From contig NZ_JAAOEO010000014.1 in NCBI RefSeq assembly GCF_011393025.1, forward strand, positions 49,173 through 113,172: 64,000 nucleotides of DNA. The letters are read 5' to 3'. Source of the DNA: Neobacillus terrae. Its GTDB lineage: Bacteria; Bacillota; Bacilli; Bacillales; Cytobacillaceae. A program made the translations under genes and the position numbers. The notes under the pieces are model-generated. The model ran no database searches, was not told the DNA's origin, and worked only from the letters and a program-made list of their open reading frames with translations. Shown in pieces: positions 1 to 8,257 of the stretch (within the stretch, counting starts at the first letter, position 1; every line of letters begins with the position of its first letter).

Positions 1-57
1 CAGGGGAGCTAATCTCCGAGTTGAGAATAGCAGTGGATGGAAAAACCGCCGAATTAC

Positions 58-88
58 AAAAAGCCACTCAGTCAGAGCGGCTTTTTAC
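58..88 (-). terminator. Rho-independent terminator, possibly bidirectional
   Basis: AAAAAGCC and GGCTTTTT form a stem with a short inner CTC/GAG stem. Seen from the minus strand it directly follows the stop codon of the zinc-ribbon remnant and ends in a T run. The symmetric A and T runs would let it work in both directions. Confidence 0.7.
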
Positions 89-436
89 CTGGTTTTCGAC
101 AATGCGGGCATCCCGAACCCCTCGTAGTCCTATTGGCAATACTAGCTTTCCATTCGTGTGATGGATTTAATAGGCACGTCCACCAAACTTTCTTTTTACT
201 TGCCTTAGTTACATCTTCCGGTTTCAACGTTCCAATTTTTTTGGATGCCACTGTTTGGCGATCTCAAGGTATAATGTAGCCAATGAATTGGATTCATGGA
301 CAACCTTTCCTGCACATATTGGGCAATTGTTACCTGCCTTTCGGTTAAAAACCTGTACTTTCCATTCATGTGCAGCGTTATTGGGACATTGCCACCATGC
401 TTTAGCTCCAGAGCCGGGCACAAAAATATTAAGCAT
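73..436 (-). pseudogene. Remnant of a DUF4379-type zinc-ribbon protein (two repeats, frameshifted)
   Basis: On the minus strand two consecutive treble-clef/zinc-ribbon repeats can be read. Each has the pattern WWxC, then HEW, then CPxC. The first repeat (about 280-420) has AWWQCP, HEWKV and CPIC; the second (about 75-215) has VWWTC, HEWKA and CPHC. They lie in different frames. The shift falls in a run of seven A around 238-245, where one extra A would restore a linker of the WHPKK-IGTLKPEDV type. No start codon or upstream repeat is present: homology begins abruptly near 425-436. Proteins of this family carry many such repeats, so only the C-terminal end survives. Function of the family is not established. 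Confidence 0.7.
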
Positions 437-439
437 TTT

Positions 440-839
440 AGCTCGATTCTTAGAGGAAATATAAGGTGTAACAAATGCAAAGAAAGGTATTCTTTTGAGG
501 AAGTTAAGGAAAAGTTCAATAAGGATATTTGTACTTTAATAACAGAGAAAATTGTTAATAGGAATACAGAAGTTGGAATATCTTTGTCCAAATGGCCATC
601 ATAACACCACTGCTTTACGACTCTTTCTTAAACGAAAAAATTATGAATGCGATCGTTGTAGAAAAGAAGGATATTACAACTTAATAATCCAGAAGGCAAA
701 AAGTCAAGGTCATACTATCCTTAATAATTTCTATGAGAATCAAAATACAATAATTATGTATGTCGATAAGTATGGAAAAAAGAGAGTACGCAGAACCATA
801 TACCCTCGATTGTTCCGACAATTTAGTTATCTTAGCTAA
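440..839 (+). pseudogene. Remnant of a second zinc-finger-repeat protein (frameshifted)
   Basis: The plus strand encodes a CNKC knuckle, then a segment of the YSFEEVKEKF type, then after a frame change at about 565-575 a CPNGHHNT motif and a CDRC knuckle. This alternation of CxxC, a helical spacer and CPxGH is typical of repeat proteins linked to mobile HNH or zinc-ribbon genes. The frame before the shift runs from about 440 to 575 and the second continues to the stop at 837-839. There is no start codon in front of the first knuckle. The remnant begins where the opposite-strand remnant begins, which suggests a rearrangement junction between two truncated genes. Confidence 0.5.
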
Positions 840-963
840 ACATACCTTTAAATGCCCGAATCACTTTAAGAGCCTTTTCATTTTCTTTTGTCATTTTGGT
901 TTCGGACTTCAGACGGGTAACTTTCTTTGCTTCAACCTTTTTCGGTTTCTTTTTATCTCCCAT
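832..963 (-). CDS. Small basic protein of unknown function (43 aa)
   Basis: ATG at 961-963 is preceded by a good ribosome binding site (GGAGAGGAA). The product is 43 residues, rich in Lys (MGDKKKPKK at the start) with no hydrophobic segment. I do not recognise the family. The gene is followed by degenerate sequence and its stop overlaps the end of the plus-strand zinc-finger remnant by a few bases. The ribosome binding site and the lysine-rich composition support a real small gene, but there is no homology evidence. Confidence 0.45.
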   Translation of the reverse strand: MGDKKKPKKVEAKKVTRLKSETKMTKENEKALKVIRAFKGMFS

Positions 964-1026
964 TTCCTCTCCCTCTCTTCTTGTAACTTCTGGTACTAAC
1001 CTATACAAGAAAAGGTGGTTTTATAC

Positions 1027-1060
1027 ATAAAAAAAGCAAGATGCGTCATAGCACCTTGCT
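1027..1060 (-). terminator. Terminator after the SpoIISB-like gene
   Basis: Minus-strand stem AAGCAAGGTGC / GCATCTTGCTT (one mismatch) around TATGAC, followed by TTTTTTT. It starts at the stop codon region of the small antitoxin-like gene and would end the toxin-antitoxin transcript. Confidence 0.8.
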
Positions 1061-1248
1061 TAGTGATTTCCAATGTATTGAAGAACCTTTTTGTTCATCT
1101 CTTTCACATTCTGAGACATCCGGCTGGTTGATTTATCTGATAAATGTGTGGTCTTGCTTGCTCTGGCAAGTGTTGACCCAGCCGTTTCTTTCGTCTTAGC
1201 GCCACCCGTTTTACCTGCTGATTTAAGAGTACGCCCCATTGGCTTCAT
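1060..1248 (-). CDS. Putative SpoIISB-like antitoxin (62 aa)
   Basis: Small basic hydrophilic protein, Ser/Thr/Lys-rich in its first 40 residues, with a charged C-terminal helix (QNVKEMNKKVLQYI). It lies 46 bases after the SpoIISA-like gene on the same strand, with its own strong site GGGGAGGG about 6 bases before ATG. SpoIISB of Bacillus subtilis is also short (56 aa), basic and encoded just downstream of spoIISA, where it binds the cytosolic part of the toxin. Assignment rests on position, size, charge and a loose resemblance of the C-terminal segment to SpoIISB, so it is an inference. The gene is followed directly by a terminator, consistent with a two-gene operon. Confidence 0.55.
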   Translation of the reverse strand: MKPMGRTLKSAGKTGGAKTKETAGSTLARASKTTHLSDKSTSRMSQNVKEMNKKVLQYIGNH

Positions 1249-1294
1249 ATAATGCCCTCCCCGTCAGTGGTCTTTTTACCATTATACCACTCAT

Positions 1295-2149
1295 TTAATG
1301 AAACGAATAAAAAAGATAGATTAAATTGGTAATATGAACAGCATCAACTTCAAGAAGCTCGCCGCTTGTATTCTTTAAGACGATAAGCATGCTTCTTTGT
1401 TCCATATATACCGGAACAATCATGCTATCCTCTTTTATCAGGGAAATAATCTCAGAATGAAAAAGGGAGGAAACGTATTCTTCCTTCTCATTCCCTAACT
1501 CAAAGGAATTAAGCCTTTCGATGTCATCTACTAGCCTATTGATCGCTTGAAGGAGCGAAACGTCTTCAATATACGTTTCAAGTTCTTCGTTGTTCATTTT
1601 TGCTCTTTCTTCACTTGGTATAAGGTTAGCATCAAAGGGTTCAACCGCCAGTTCCCATAGTTGAAGGGCAAATCCATACTGGTCAGAATACAGTTTCAGA
1701 TATTTCTCTAATTCGTCCCTTTCAAAAATGGCATTTGGTTCAGGAATCGCTTCCTCCTCAAAATACGTGCCTGCATTCTGAATCATCTCTGACATTGTTC
1801 CTACACGTCTCATTGTCCCTCTATGAATCTTGTTATTTGCTTCAATAACATTTTCCACATAATCCCCATACTGAAACTCCGCCTTCCAGATTTTCATTAT
1901 ACTTGGCGTTAATATCAGTGATAGGTCAATAAAGATAACAATTGCCGTCAGGGTAATCAAAAACTGCCAATTGGATATCTTTATTTCATCCATTAGGATG
2001 CCCAATGCCACTGCACCTATAAAAATGGTATAAAGGGTTTTTCTTAATGCCCTTAGAGAAGCATGGTATTTCATATTATCAACCAGGAAAAACACCAGGT
2101 TCCCGATAGAAAAAGCCAACAATATACTTACAAAAATCTTAAATGCCAC
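1295..2149 (-). CDS. SpoIISA-like membrane toxin
   Basis: The 284-residue product has three hydrophobic segments in its first 90 residues (about 5-25, 38-55, 62-85) followed by a long cytosolic domain. The pattern LRKTLYTIFIGA, then W, then FIDLSLIL, then K and AE before the cytosolic part matches the layout of SpoIISA: three membrane segments and a GAF-like cytosolic domain. Bacillus subtilis SpoIISA (248 aa) damages the cytoplasmic membrane during sporulation unless SpoIISB neutralises it. The present protein is about 35 residues longer, mainly in the cytosolic domain. The GTG start at 2149 lies almost on top of a GGGGGAG site, so translation may begin a few codons later. The downstream small gene is the likely antitoxin. 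Confidence 0.7.
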   Translation of the reverse strand: MAFKIFVSILLAFSIGNLVFFLVDNMKYHASLRALRKTLYTIFIGAVALGILMDEIKISNWQFLITLTAIVIFIDLSLILTPSIMKIWKAEFQYGDYVENVIEANNKIHRGTMRRVGTMSEMIQNAGTYFEEEAIPEPNAIFERDELEKYLKLYSDQYGFALQLWELAVEPFDANLIPSEERAKMNNEELETYIEDVSLLQAINRLVDDIERLNSFELGNEKEEYVSSLFHSEIISLIKEDSMIVPVYMEQRSMLIVLKNTSGELLEVDAVHITNLIYLFYSFH

Positions 2150-2246
2150 TCCCCCAACTCCTCTCTTACTTCTTTCTTTCTACGAGTGGTTGAATTGCCT
2201 TCTTTTATTCTATCATAATGAAATATCTTCCTGAGCAATTTGAAAT

Positions 2247-2277
2247 AAAAAGATGCCATAATCTAGGCATCCTCCTT
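2247..2277 (-). terminator. Terminator after thioesterase gene
   Basis: Minus-strand stem GATGCC / GGCATC (loop TAGATTAT) followed by TTTTTATTT. It lies 35 bases after the thioesterase stop codon. Confidence 0.75.
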
Positions 2278-2311
2278 CTCGACACAAGGTACTATAACAT
2301 CTTGGGATGGA

Positions 2312-2707
2312 CTATTTGCGTATATGCTTCTCAAGCTCCTGGCGGATATTATCCGAAATAGGTTCAGCCTTTCTTACTTTTTTATTAAAATTGACATAGG
2401 TAGCAGTCCCCTTAGCACATAACTCTCCTGATTGATAAAGCTCTTCCTCAAGAATAAAACTGGAATTCCCTATATGTTTAACCCATGTATGTACTTCCAC
2501 TTCACGGCCATAAAAGATTTCTTTAATATAATCAATGTTAAGGTTTACTACAACGCATCTCCAGTCAGCAAATGATAAATCAGGGTTAAATATCCTAAAT
2601 ATATTTTCCCTGCCAGCCTCAAACCAGACAGGTACACAAGTATTATTAATGTGTCCCATACCATCTGTTTCAGAAACACGGGGTTGAATGGTTAATTTAA
2701 ACAACAA
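2312..2707 (-). CDS. Acyl-CoA thioesterase, YbgC/FadM type (hotdog fold)
   Basis: The 131-residue length fits the single-domain 4HBT family. The N-terminal motif ETDGMGHINN corresponds to the family signature (D..GH.NN), in which the Asp is the usual catalytic residue and the following His-Ile-Asn-Asn lines the active site. A second conserved block, EVHTWVKHIGNSSF, and a final strand GTATYVNFNKKVRK complete the fold. Members hydrolyse acyl-CoA or hydroxybenzoyl-CoA thioesters in the cytosol; the substrate here cannot be told. The start is TTG at 2707, with GGAGGG about 5 bases upstream. It is a single gene with its own terminator. Confidence 0.85.
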   Translation of the reverse strand: MLFKLTIQPRVSETDGMGHINNTCVPVWFEAGRENIFRIFNPDLSFADWRCVVVNLNIDYIKEIFYGREVEVHTWVKHIGNSSFILEEELYQSGELCAKGTATYVNFNKKVRKAEPISDNIRQELEKHIRK

Positions 2708-2797
2708 ATTCCCTCCAATTTAATCTATGTATTTAAACAGGCTCATAATAAGCCAATTTTTCTAAATAGTCAATCAACTGGATAAATACATACCTAT

Positions 2798-2835
2798 AAA
2801 GAAAGTCCATTCCAGCCTGGAACGGACTTTCTTCT
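2798..2835 (-). terminator. Terminator after the broken CocE-type hydrolase gene
   Basis: Long near-perfect stem on the minus strand, AAGAAAGTCCGTTCCA / TGGAATGGACTTTCTT, beginning directly after the last codon of the pseudogene. The T run is weak (TTTATAGG). Confidence 0.7.
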
Positions 2836-4129
2836 TTACTTAACTATTGGTAAAACCACTGATGAAAGATGCAGACTGTCATGCATGATTGTTACAATTC
2901 CCCCAAGTTGTTTACCAAACTGCGGAAGCGGGGACAAGGAATGTGGGAAATCACTCGGACCAACCGCAATTCTTAGCTTGTGCCCCTTTTGAATAAAAGC
3001 ATTCGTTGGAAATATTTCTACATTGAGTTTCATAAACTGGCCTGGAACAACCTCTTCCTGCTGATTCAGCCGTAAAAGGGTGCCATGGCTGAATGAGTTC
3101 GCCATCCAGGTATCTCGATTTGCTTTTATCAAGCTTCCTGAAACTCGCAGCCAGCCAACCTGCAGTAAGCTCAGTCGATGTTCCATCAGGAGCAACATCT
3201 GTTACCCTTACAGATACTACAGCCTCTCTCGCTGTTGTTTTTATAAATAACTCAGCACCAATCGGACCCGCGCTGGAAAATATCATGAAGCACTCCTGAA
3301 ATAAATGCTGGCACCTTAACATTTTCAGCGGAGAAAATAGGTGATCTCATATGCCAGTTAGGGCCATCGTAAGCCATCTCTCCGCCTGTCAGCAATTCAG
3401 ACAAAGTGGTCCCCGGGAAATCCTGTTGTACTGCCTGCATGGCTAAGGATCAGTGTCGACGCATCAATTGGCTCTGTTAAAGTGTAAGTCAGTGGAAGCA
3501 GTCCTGAAGATGTAACAAGTCCCATCCTAAGCGGAATAAATCCGGTATTCATCAGGCCCCCGGACATCAATATGTCGCGGTATGTATCAGCCATTGGCAC
3601 AATCGGAAAAATGGCTTTTAAAGCGGGCGGCTGCTGTGGGGCAGTTAAGAGCTGATTAATTGCACTATACGATGCTCCCCATAATCCACAACATTCCCGT
3701 CGCTCCACTTCTGCTTTGACGCCCAGTCGACCAGCTCATATCCAACTTTTTGTTCCGATTATCCGAAAGAATCCAGGCACCCTCTTATCTACCTGTTCCC
3801 CAAACATCTACAACTACAAGCACATATCCCCGTTTTACAAATTAGTCGTTTGCTGACCCAAGTGAACTATTTTTATTATATGGGGTTTGTGTCAGAATTA
3901 GTGGGCACTTTCCTGGTGTATCAGGCCAATAAACATTCGCAGCTAGGCGGACTCCATCTCTCATTGTTATGAATACATCAATATCCGTAACCATTTTAAA
4001 CTCTTCTGGTCTGTCGTAGTCTGTCCATTGTTCGGGAGTTGCCAATGAAGTTTCAGCTTCAAATACAGGTATGTTAGTAAGCGTGGTCATTAAAATGATT
4101 ACAAAAGTACTGACTAAGAAAGTTTTCAA
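2836..4129 (-). pseudogene. Broken CocE/NonD family hydrolase (X-Pro dipeptidyl-peptidase S15 type)
   Basis: The gene can be followed through at least four frames. The N-terminal piece (3842-4129) has a signal-peptide-like start (MKTFLVSTFVIILMTTL) and the block TMRDGVRLAANVYWP, typical of this family. Around 3800 the motif VVVDVWGTGR is followed by an in-frame stop. At 3650-3700 the sequence GASYSAINQLL corresponds to the nucleophile elbow GxSYxG. The C-terminal galactose-binding-like domain is readable at 2836-3090 (IFPTNAFIQKGHKLRI, then GPSDFPH). The intact protein would have been a secreted serine esterase or peptidase of about 550-600 residues. Several stops and frameshifts make function very unlikely. 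Confidence 0.85.
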
Positions 4130-4284
4130 TTTATAACCCTAAAGATCACCCCATTGTTCATACTTACCTACATAATACCCCTACTTAAAAGTTATTTATC
4201 TAGACTAAGGGCAGTATTCTGATAGTACTTAAGCTGTAATTTTAAAAAGATATCATAAAAATATCTAATTTATAAAAACGAATT

Positions 4285-4309
4285 AAAGCTGCCTTTTTTG
4301 GCAGCCTTA
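4285..4309 (-). terminator. Terminator-like hairpin after the DUF1450 remnant
   Basis: Stem GGCTGCC / GGCAGC with an A6 loop on the minus strand, about 57 bases after the DUF1450 stop. The T tract after it is short (TTTAATT), so it is only moderately convincing. Confidence 0.5.
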
Positions 4310-4365
4310 AACCATACTTAAATATTAAAAAATATTTCACTGTTTAACTATCTATTTCACTGATG

Positions 4366-4613
4366 TTAATTAGCGTAGATCGCTAGTTCTAAATCGAGTT
4401 GATTTTTAATAAGTTCAAGACATTCCTCCGAAGATTTGGTAAATATCTGTATTTCATTAAACAATCGCATATGACCTGCGTGCACACATCCCACAGAAGG
4501 ACAGACAAGTGTTTTCAATAACAGCCACTTCTGGATATTCTGCTTCTACGTTGATCTAGATCAAGACTGTTTATTAAACTGCCATCTCATATTTCTACTA
4601 CAACAATGCCCAT
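4366..4613 (-). pseudogene. DUF1450 family gene, broken by a stop and a frameshift
   Basis: ATG at 4611-4613 follows an AGGAGG site. The readable protein begins MGIVVVEI, then has TGA where the family usually has Cys, continues with SLINSLDLDQ, and after a frame change gives PEVAVIENTCLSFCGMC, the hallmark cysteine motif of DUF1450 (YuzB-like) proteins. A second frameshift follows at about 4435 (one extra T), after which EECLELIKNQLD and the normal C-terminus AIYAN can be read. Intact members are small cytosolic proteins of about 75-80 residues with conserved Cys; their function is not known. Confidence 0.75.
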
Positions 4614-5055
4614 AACAGAACCAGCCTCCTCTCTTTAATGAAAAGTTCTTCCCGCTTAGGAAATAATCATTATTTCAAATGTTTATCTTCATGCTTCTTT
4701 AGGATCTCAATAATATCAACATCATCAAATAAATATTCCTATTATAGAGCTGCATCCCTGCGATATAAAAAAATATCAAATCTATACATTGTGGTTGTAT
4801 TCCATTTATTGTCGGAATCACTTTTTTCATTAAAATTGACAAGAAAATATTTACAGATAATTACTCCTTTAAGTTCTGTCAACATTGCCTCTACCCATTA
4901 CGTTATAGTCAAGAAAAAATAAGATGACAAAGTTCAGCCAAATCTCTTTTATTGAATTATTCACCTACTTTGATATAATAATAACAACTAGGTTACTTTT
5001 TGTACACTTGTTACTTTTCGTTTTAAAATTTGAACAACAAAGTGAGGACATAAAA
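4614..5055. other. Intergenic region without a recognisable gene
   Basis: AT-rich stretch between the divergently oriented DUF1450 remnant and the gene at 5056. Open frames occur on the plus strand (4638-4922 and an upstream extension of the next gene), but their composition is that of random AT-rich sequence and they lack ribosome binding sites. I see no RNA gene or repeat. Confidence 0.5.
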
Positions 5056-5550
5056 ATGAACTTATTAGAGTCAAAAGTTATTCAAACTGAATTTGAATCA
5101 GAGATTTTTATTGATACTGTCTCAAATATAAAAATATTGGACATCAAACTTCCTGACAGTGTCTCACACGAATATAAGCTATTGATTGGCTTAGATTTTA
5201 TCCGATTAAGAGATAATAAAAATTATGGAACTAAAACAGGCTGCTTCGGATTAAAAATAGACAGGGATTTAAGAACAGTTTCTCTTTATGAACCTGAGAA
5301 TCAGAGTATTTTTGCCGTTAAGAACACCAAGGAAAAAGCAGCCGCACTGGAATTAATCGAATACATTTTAACTGCGTCTCCTTCCTTTAAAGAAAGTAAA
5401 TTTAACTTTATTAATCAGTTGAAAAAGAAAGACGTTACTTGTGAAAAAGAAATTAGAGAAGTAAAAGAAAAGATGACCTTATTAGAGCAGTTAGACCACA
5501 TCCTTCATGGTCAAATTACAGCTGATTTAAAAGGCAATCTCATACATTAA
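5056..5550 (+). CDS. Hypothetical cytosolic protein (164 aa)
   Basis: I do not recognise this family. The start at 5056 is chosen because GTGAGG stands about 7 bases before ATG; an in-frame extension upstream is hydrophobic, AT-rich and lacks a binding site. The product has no signal peptide or membrane segment. It contains alternating beta-type segments (residues about 5-45 and 55-100) and a highly charged C-terminal helix (about 135-160, rich in Lys and Glu) that could form a coiled coil. It stands alone between a DUF1450 remnant and an HxlR regulator and is followed by a possible terminator. A higher AT content than its neighbours may mean recent acquisition. Confidence 0.6.
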   Translation: MNLLESKVIQTEFESEIFIDTVSNIKILDIKLPDSVSHEYKLLIGLDFIRLRDNKNYGTKTGCFGLKIDRDLRTVSLYEPENQSIFAVKNTKEKAAALELIEYILTASPSFKESKFNFINQLKKKDVTCEKEIREVKEKMTLLEQLDHILHGQITADLKGNLIH

Positions 5551-5564
5551 TAGAATGGATTAAG

Positions 5565-5602
5565 GAAAGAGCCGATTTTGCTTTTTCCTATTTTTTTACG
5601 GT
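5565..5602 (+). terminator. Probable terminator after the hypothetical gene
   Basis: GGAAAGAGC and GCTTTTTCC form a nine-base stem with one mismatch, followed by TATTTTTTT on the plus strand. Confidence 0.6.
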
Positions 5603-5730
5603 AACTGTTTAAACTATTTTTAAAAAAGTGAATTTTTAATGAATCTTTGAGAATAAAGTTTAGAACACATATATAATAGGTTACAATAAGTACATTGGAA
5701 ATAAATTGTGGTATGTAAGGGAGATGATAC

Positions 5731-6054
5731 TTGGTGGAGGAACAGCCGAACCTATGTCCGAAAGTAGAAAAAACATTTGAGTTAATAGGGAAAAGATGGA
5801 CAGGTTTAATTATTTATGTTTTATTAAGCGGGCCAAAGCGGTTTAGTGAAATTAACTCTTTTATCCCTGACTTAAGCAAACGTGTTTTAACAGAAAGAAT
5901 GAAAGAACTAGAAGAGCACGGAATCGTTTTACGGCACGTTATTCCTGAAAGACCAGTTCGGACAGAATATCATTTAACCAAGAAAGGTTCAGAATTGGGC
6001 AAAATTCTTGGTCCTATCAGCCAGTGGGCAAACAATTGGATAAAAGATAAATAG
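5731..6054 (+). CDS. HxlR/MarR-like winged-helix regulator
   Basis: The 107-residue length and sequence fit the HxlR family: a Cys near the N-terminus (LCPKVEKTFELIGKRW), the GPKRFSEI turn, the recognition helix region SKRVLTERMKELEEHGIV and the wing RPVRTEYHLTKKGSEL. HxlR proteins often sense reactive aldehydes, quinones or oxidants through the N-terminal Cys and control an adjacent detoxification gene. The gene starts with TTG at 5731 (or GTG at 5734), with GGGAG at the right distance. The next gene, 80 bases downstream on the same strand, is an azoreductase, the classical target of such regulators (compare YodB-azoR1 of B. subtilis), so it probably controls that gene. Confidence 0.9.
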   Translation: MVEEQPNLCPKVEKTFELIGKRWTGLIIYVLLSGPKRFSEINSFIPDLSKRVLTERMKELEEHGIVLRHVIPERPVRTEYHLTKKGSELGKILGPISQWANNWIKDK

Positions 6055-6134
6055 TTAAAATGGAGTTATCTATATCTAATTTGGTTTGAACACTAGTCCA
6101 AATTACTGTTTCTTTGAAAGGAAGTATGTAATCA

Positions 6135-6770
6135 TTGTCAAATGTTCTTTATATTACAGCACATCCTCTAGAGATTCATCAGTCCTACAGTTTAACTGTA
6201 GGTAAAGCCTTTATAGATACTTATAAGGAATATAATCCAAATGATCAGGTAGTCCATCTTGATTTGTACAAGGCGGATATCCCCTATCTTGATGCCGATG
6301 TTTTTCACGGATGGGAAAAGCTCCAAAATGGGGATAGCTTTGACTTATTGACTCCTTCGGAAAGATCTAAGGTTGGAAGATTAGCCGAATTGGGCGGACA
6401 GTTTTTATTAGCAGATAAATATGTCTTTGTCACTCCAATGTGGAACTTCTCTTTTCCGGCTATCATGAAAACATACCTGGATGCTGTTGCGGTTTCCGGT
6501 AAAACCTTTAAATACTCCAAAAAAGGTTCAAAAGGTCTTTTAAAAGGTAAAAAAGCTATTCATATCCAAGCAAGAGGAGATATATACTCTGAGGGGCAAG
6601 AAGCACAATGGGAAATGGGAAATCGCCAATTGGAAACTATCATGAAATTTTGTGGTGTAAAAAGCTTTGAAGGAATTATCCTTGAAGGACACATGAAATT
6701 TCCTGAGAAAGCTGAGCAAATAAAAGAAAAAGCTATTGCCGATGCAATAGAAGCAGCTAAAAATTTTTGA
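6135..6770 (+). CDS. azoR: FMN-dependent NADH-azoreductase
   Basis: The 211-residue protein has the flavodoxin-like fold of AzoR enzymes: an N-terminal strand LYITAHP, a core motif FVTPMWNFSFPAIMKTYLDAV that binds FMN, and SGKTFKYSKKGSKGLLKGKKAIHIQARG near residue 125-150. These enzymes reduce azo dyes and quinones by two-electron transfer from NADH and protect against quinone and thiol stress. Translation starts at TTG (6135), with AAAGGAAG upstream. The HxlR gene just upstream is the likely regulator. A strong hairpin follows. Confidence 0.92.
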   Translation: MSNVLYITAHPLEIHQSYSLTVGKAFIDTYKEYNPNDQVVHLDLYKADIPYLDADVFHGWEKLQNGDSFDLLTPSERSKVGRLAELGGQFLLADKYVFVTPMWNFSFPAIMKTYLDAVAVSGKTFKYSKKGSKGLLKGKKAIHIQARGDIYSEGQEAQWEMGNRQLETIMKFCGVKSFEGIILEGHMKFPEKAEQIKEKAIADAIEAAKNF

Positions 6771-6773
6771 ATT

Positions 6774-6812
6774 TTTAAACCCTAGGTCGGATAGCAGCCT
6801 AGGGGTTTAATG
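6774..6812. terminator. Bidirectional terminator between azoR and pgi
   Basis: AAACCCTAGG and CCTAGGGGTTT form a long stem around TCGGATAGCAG. T-rich flanks on both sides (TTTAATGA on plus, TTTAAAAATTC on minus) let it serve both convergent genes. Confidence 0.8.
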
Positions 6813-6818
6813 ATATAT

Positions 6819-8156
6819 TTATTTAGACAAACGTTTTAATAACTGAGCTTTTTCCGCTTCATATCCAGGCTTCCCAAGAAGAGCAAACATATTCTTTTTG
6901 TATGCTTCTACTCCAGGCTGGTCAAATGGATTTACACCCATTAATAAGCCGCTAATTGCACATGCTTTTTCAAAAAAGTAAACCATTTCTCCAAATGTAA
7001 ATTCGTTTAACTCATCCATCTCTACAGATAAATTCGGTACCCCACCGTCTACATGGGCTAAAACAGTTCCTTGGAAGGCACTTTTATTTACTTGGTCCAT
7101 AGTTTTTCCAGCAAGGTAATTAAGACCATCAAGGTTTGAGTTATCTTCCTGGATAATACGGTCTATTTCAGGTTTTTTGATTTGTAAAACTGTTTCAAGC
7201 ATATCTCGGCGGCCTTCCTGGACATATTGTCCAATAGAATGAAGGTCTGTTGTGAAATCCACTGAAGCAGGATATAGCCCCTTTTGATCCTTGCCTTCAC
7301 TTTCACCAAACAGCTGCTTCCACCATTCAGAAACATAATGAAGTGATGGCTCATAGTTGACAAAAAGTTCAATGGATTTCCCCTTACGGTACAGAGCATT
7401 TCTTACTGCTGCATATTGGTAGCTTTGGTTTTCTGAAAGGTTTGGATTATTATATTTCTCTGCAGCTGCGGCTGCTCCTTCCATCATCCTATCAATATCC
7501 AGGCCAGCTGTTGCGATTGGCAATAAACCGACAGCAGTTAACACAGAATATCTTCCCCCAACATCGTCAGGGATAACAAATGTTTCATAACCTTCTTCGT
7601 CAGCAAGTGTTTTTAATGCTCCCTTTTGCTTATCTGTAGTGGCAAAAATCCGCTTTCTTGCCTCTTCTTTTCCATATTTCTTTTCCATATAATCCTTAAA
7701 AATTCGGAAAGCAATAGCGGGCTCTGTAGTAGTTCCGGATTTTGAGATCACATTAACTGAGATATCTTTGTCCTTAATTATCTCAAACAGGTGAGAAATG
7801 TATTTCGCGCTAATATTTTGACCAGCAAAGTAGATTTCTGTCCTATCCCCCATCTGATTATGGAAGGTATGGGAAAGGGCTTCAATAGCTGCTCTAGCCC
7901 CAAGATAAGAACCGCCAATTCCTATTACAATAAGCGCGTCAGAGTTACTTTTAATCCTTTCTGCTGCTTTTTTAATTCTATTGAACTCTTCTCTATCGTA
8001 TTCTTTAGGAAAATTTACCCAGCCAAGAAAGTCAGACCCTGGTCCTCTTTTCTCGTGAATCAATTGGTGAGCAATTTTTACGAATTCACTTAAATTTTCT
8101 ATTTCACTTTGTTGCATAAATGAAAGGGCGTTGCTGTAATCAAATGTAATCGTCAT
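6819..8156 (-). CDS. pgi: Glucose-6-phosphate isomerase
   Basis: Interconverts glucose 6-phosphate and fructose 6-phosphate in the cytosol. The 445 residues match the bacterial Pgi length (about 450). Visible landmarks are IGIGGSYLGARAAIEAL (about 75-95), ISKSGTTTEPAIAFR (about 137-152), the catalytic-region motif GQYVQEGRRDMLETV (about 310) and a C-terminal FDQPGVEAYKKNM, all characteristic. It is the last gene of the zwf-tkt-gnd-tal-pgi series on the minus strand, but a strong hairpin precedes it (8181-8240), so it may be expressed partly from its own promoter. The bidirectional terminator at 6774 follows. Confidence 0.96.
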   Translation of the reverse strand: MTITFDYSNALSFMQQSEIENLSEFVKIAHQLIHEKRGPGSDFLGWVNFPKEYDREEFNRIKKAAERIKSNSDALIVIGIGGSYLGARAAIEALSHTFHNQMGDRTEIYFAGQNISAKYISHLFEIIKDKDISVNVISKSGTTTEPAIAFRIFKDYMEKKYGKEEARKRIFATTDKQKGALKTLADEEGYETFVIPDDVGGRYSVLTAVGLLPIATAGLDIDRMMEGAAAAAEKYNNPNLSENQSYQYAAVRNALYRKGKSIELFVNYEPSLHYVSEWWKQLFGESEGKDQKGLYPASVDFTTDLHSIGQYVQEGRRDMLETVLQIKKPEIDRIIQEDNSNLDGLNYLAGKTMDQVNKSAFQGTVLAHVDGGVPNLSVEMDELNEFTFGEMVYFFEKACAISGLLMGVNPFDQPGVEAYKKNMFALLGKPGYEAEKAQLLKRLSK

Positions 8157-8180
8157 TTTTCCTTATCTCCTCTAAAAAAT

Positions 8181-8240
8181 AAGCGTTAGAAATCCGAATC
8201 AAAAACCATAACGGGTTTCTGTTAGAAATCTAACGCTTTA
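8181..8240 (-). terminator. Terminator or attenuating hairpin between tal and pgi
   Basis: Ten-base stem AAGCGTTAGA / TCTAACGCTT with a large, internally structured loop; on the minus strand it is followed by ATTTTTT. It stands between the tal stop and the pgi ribosome binding site, so it could end or reduce the upstream transcript. Confidence 0.7.
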
Positions 8241-8257
8241 AGTCTTTTATCTATTTT

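Noticed and set aside
4638..4922. Plus-strand frame of 94 aa
   Set aside because: No ribosome binding site, composition of random AT-rich sequence, antisense to the DUF1450 promoter region.
4924..5055. N-terminal extension of the gene at 5056
   Set aside because: Hydrophobic AT-rich translation without ribosome binding site; ATG 5056 has GTGAGG in front.
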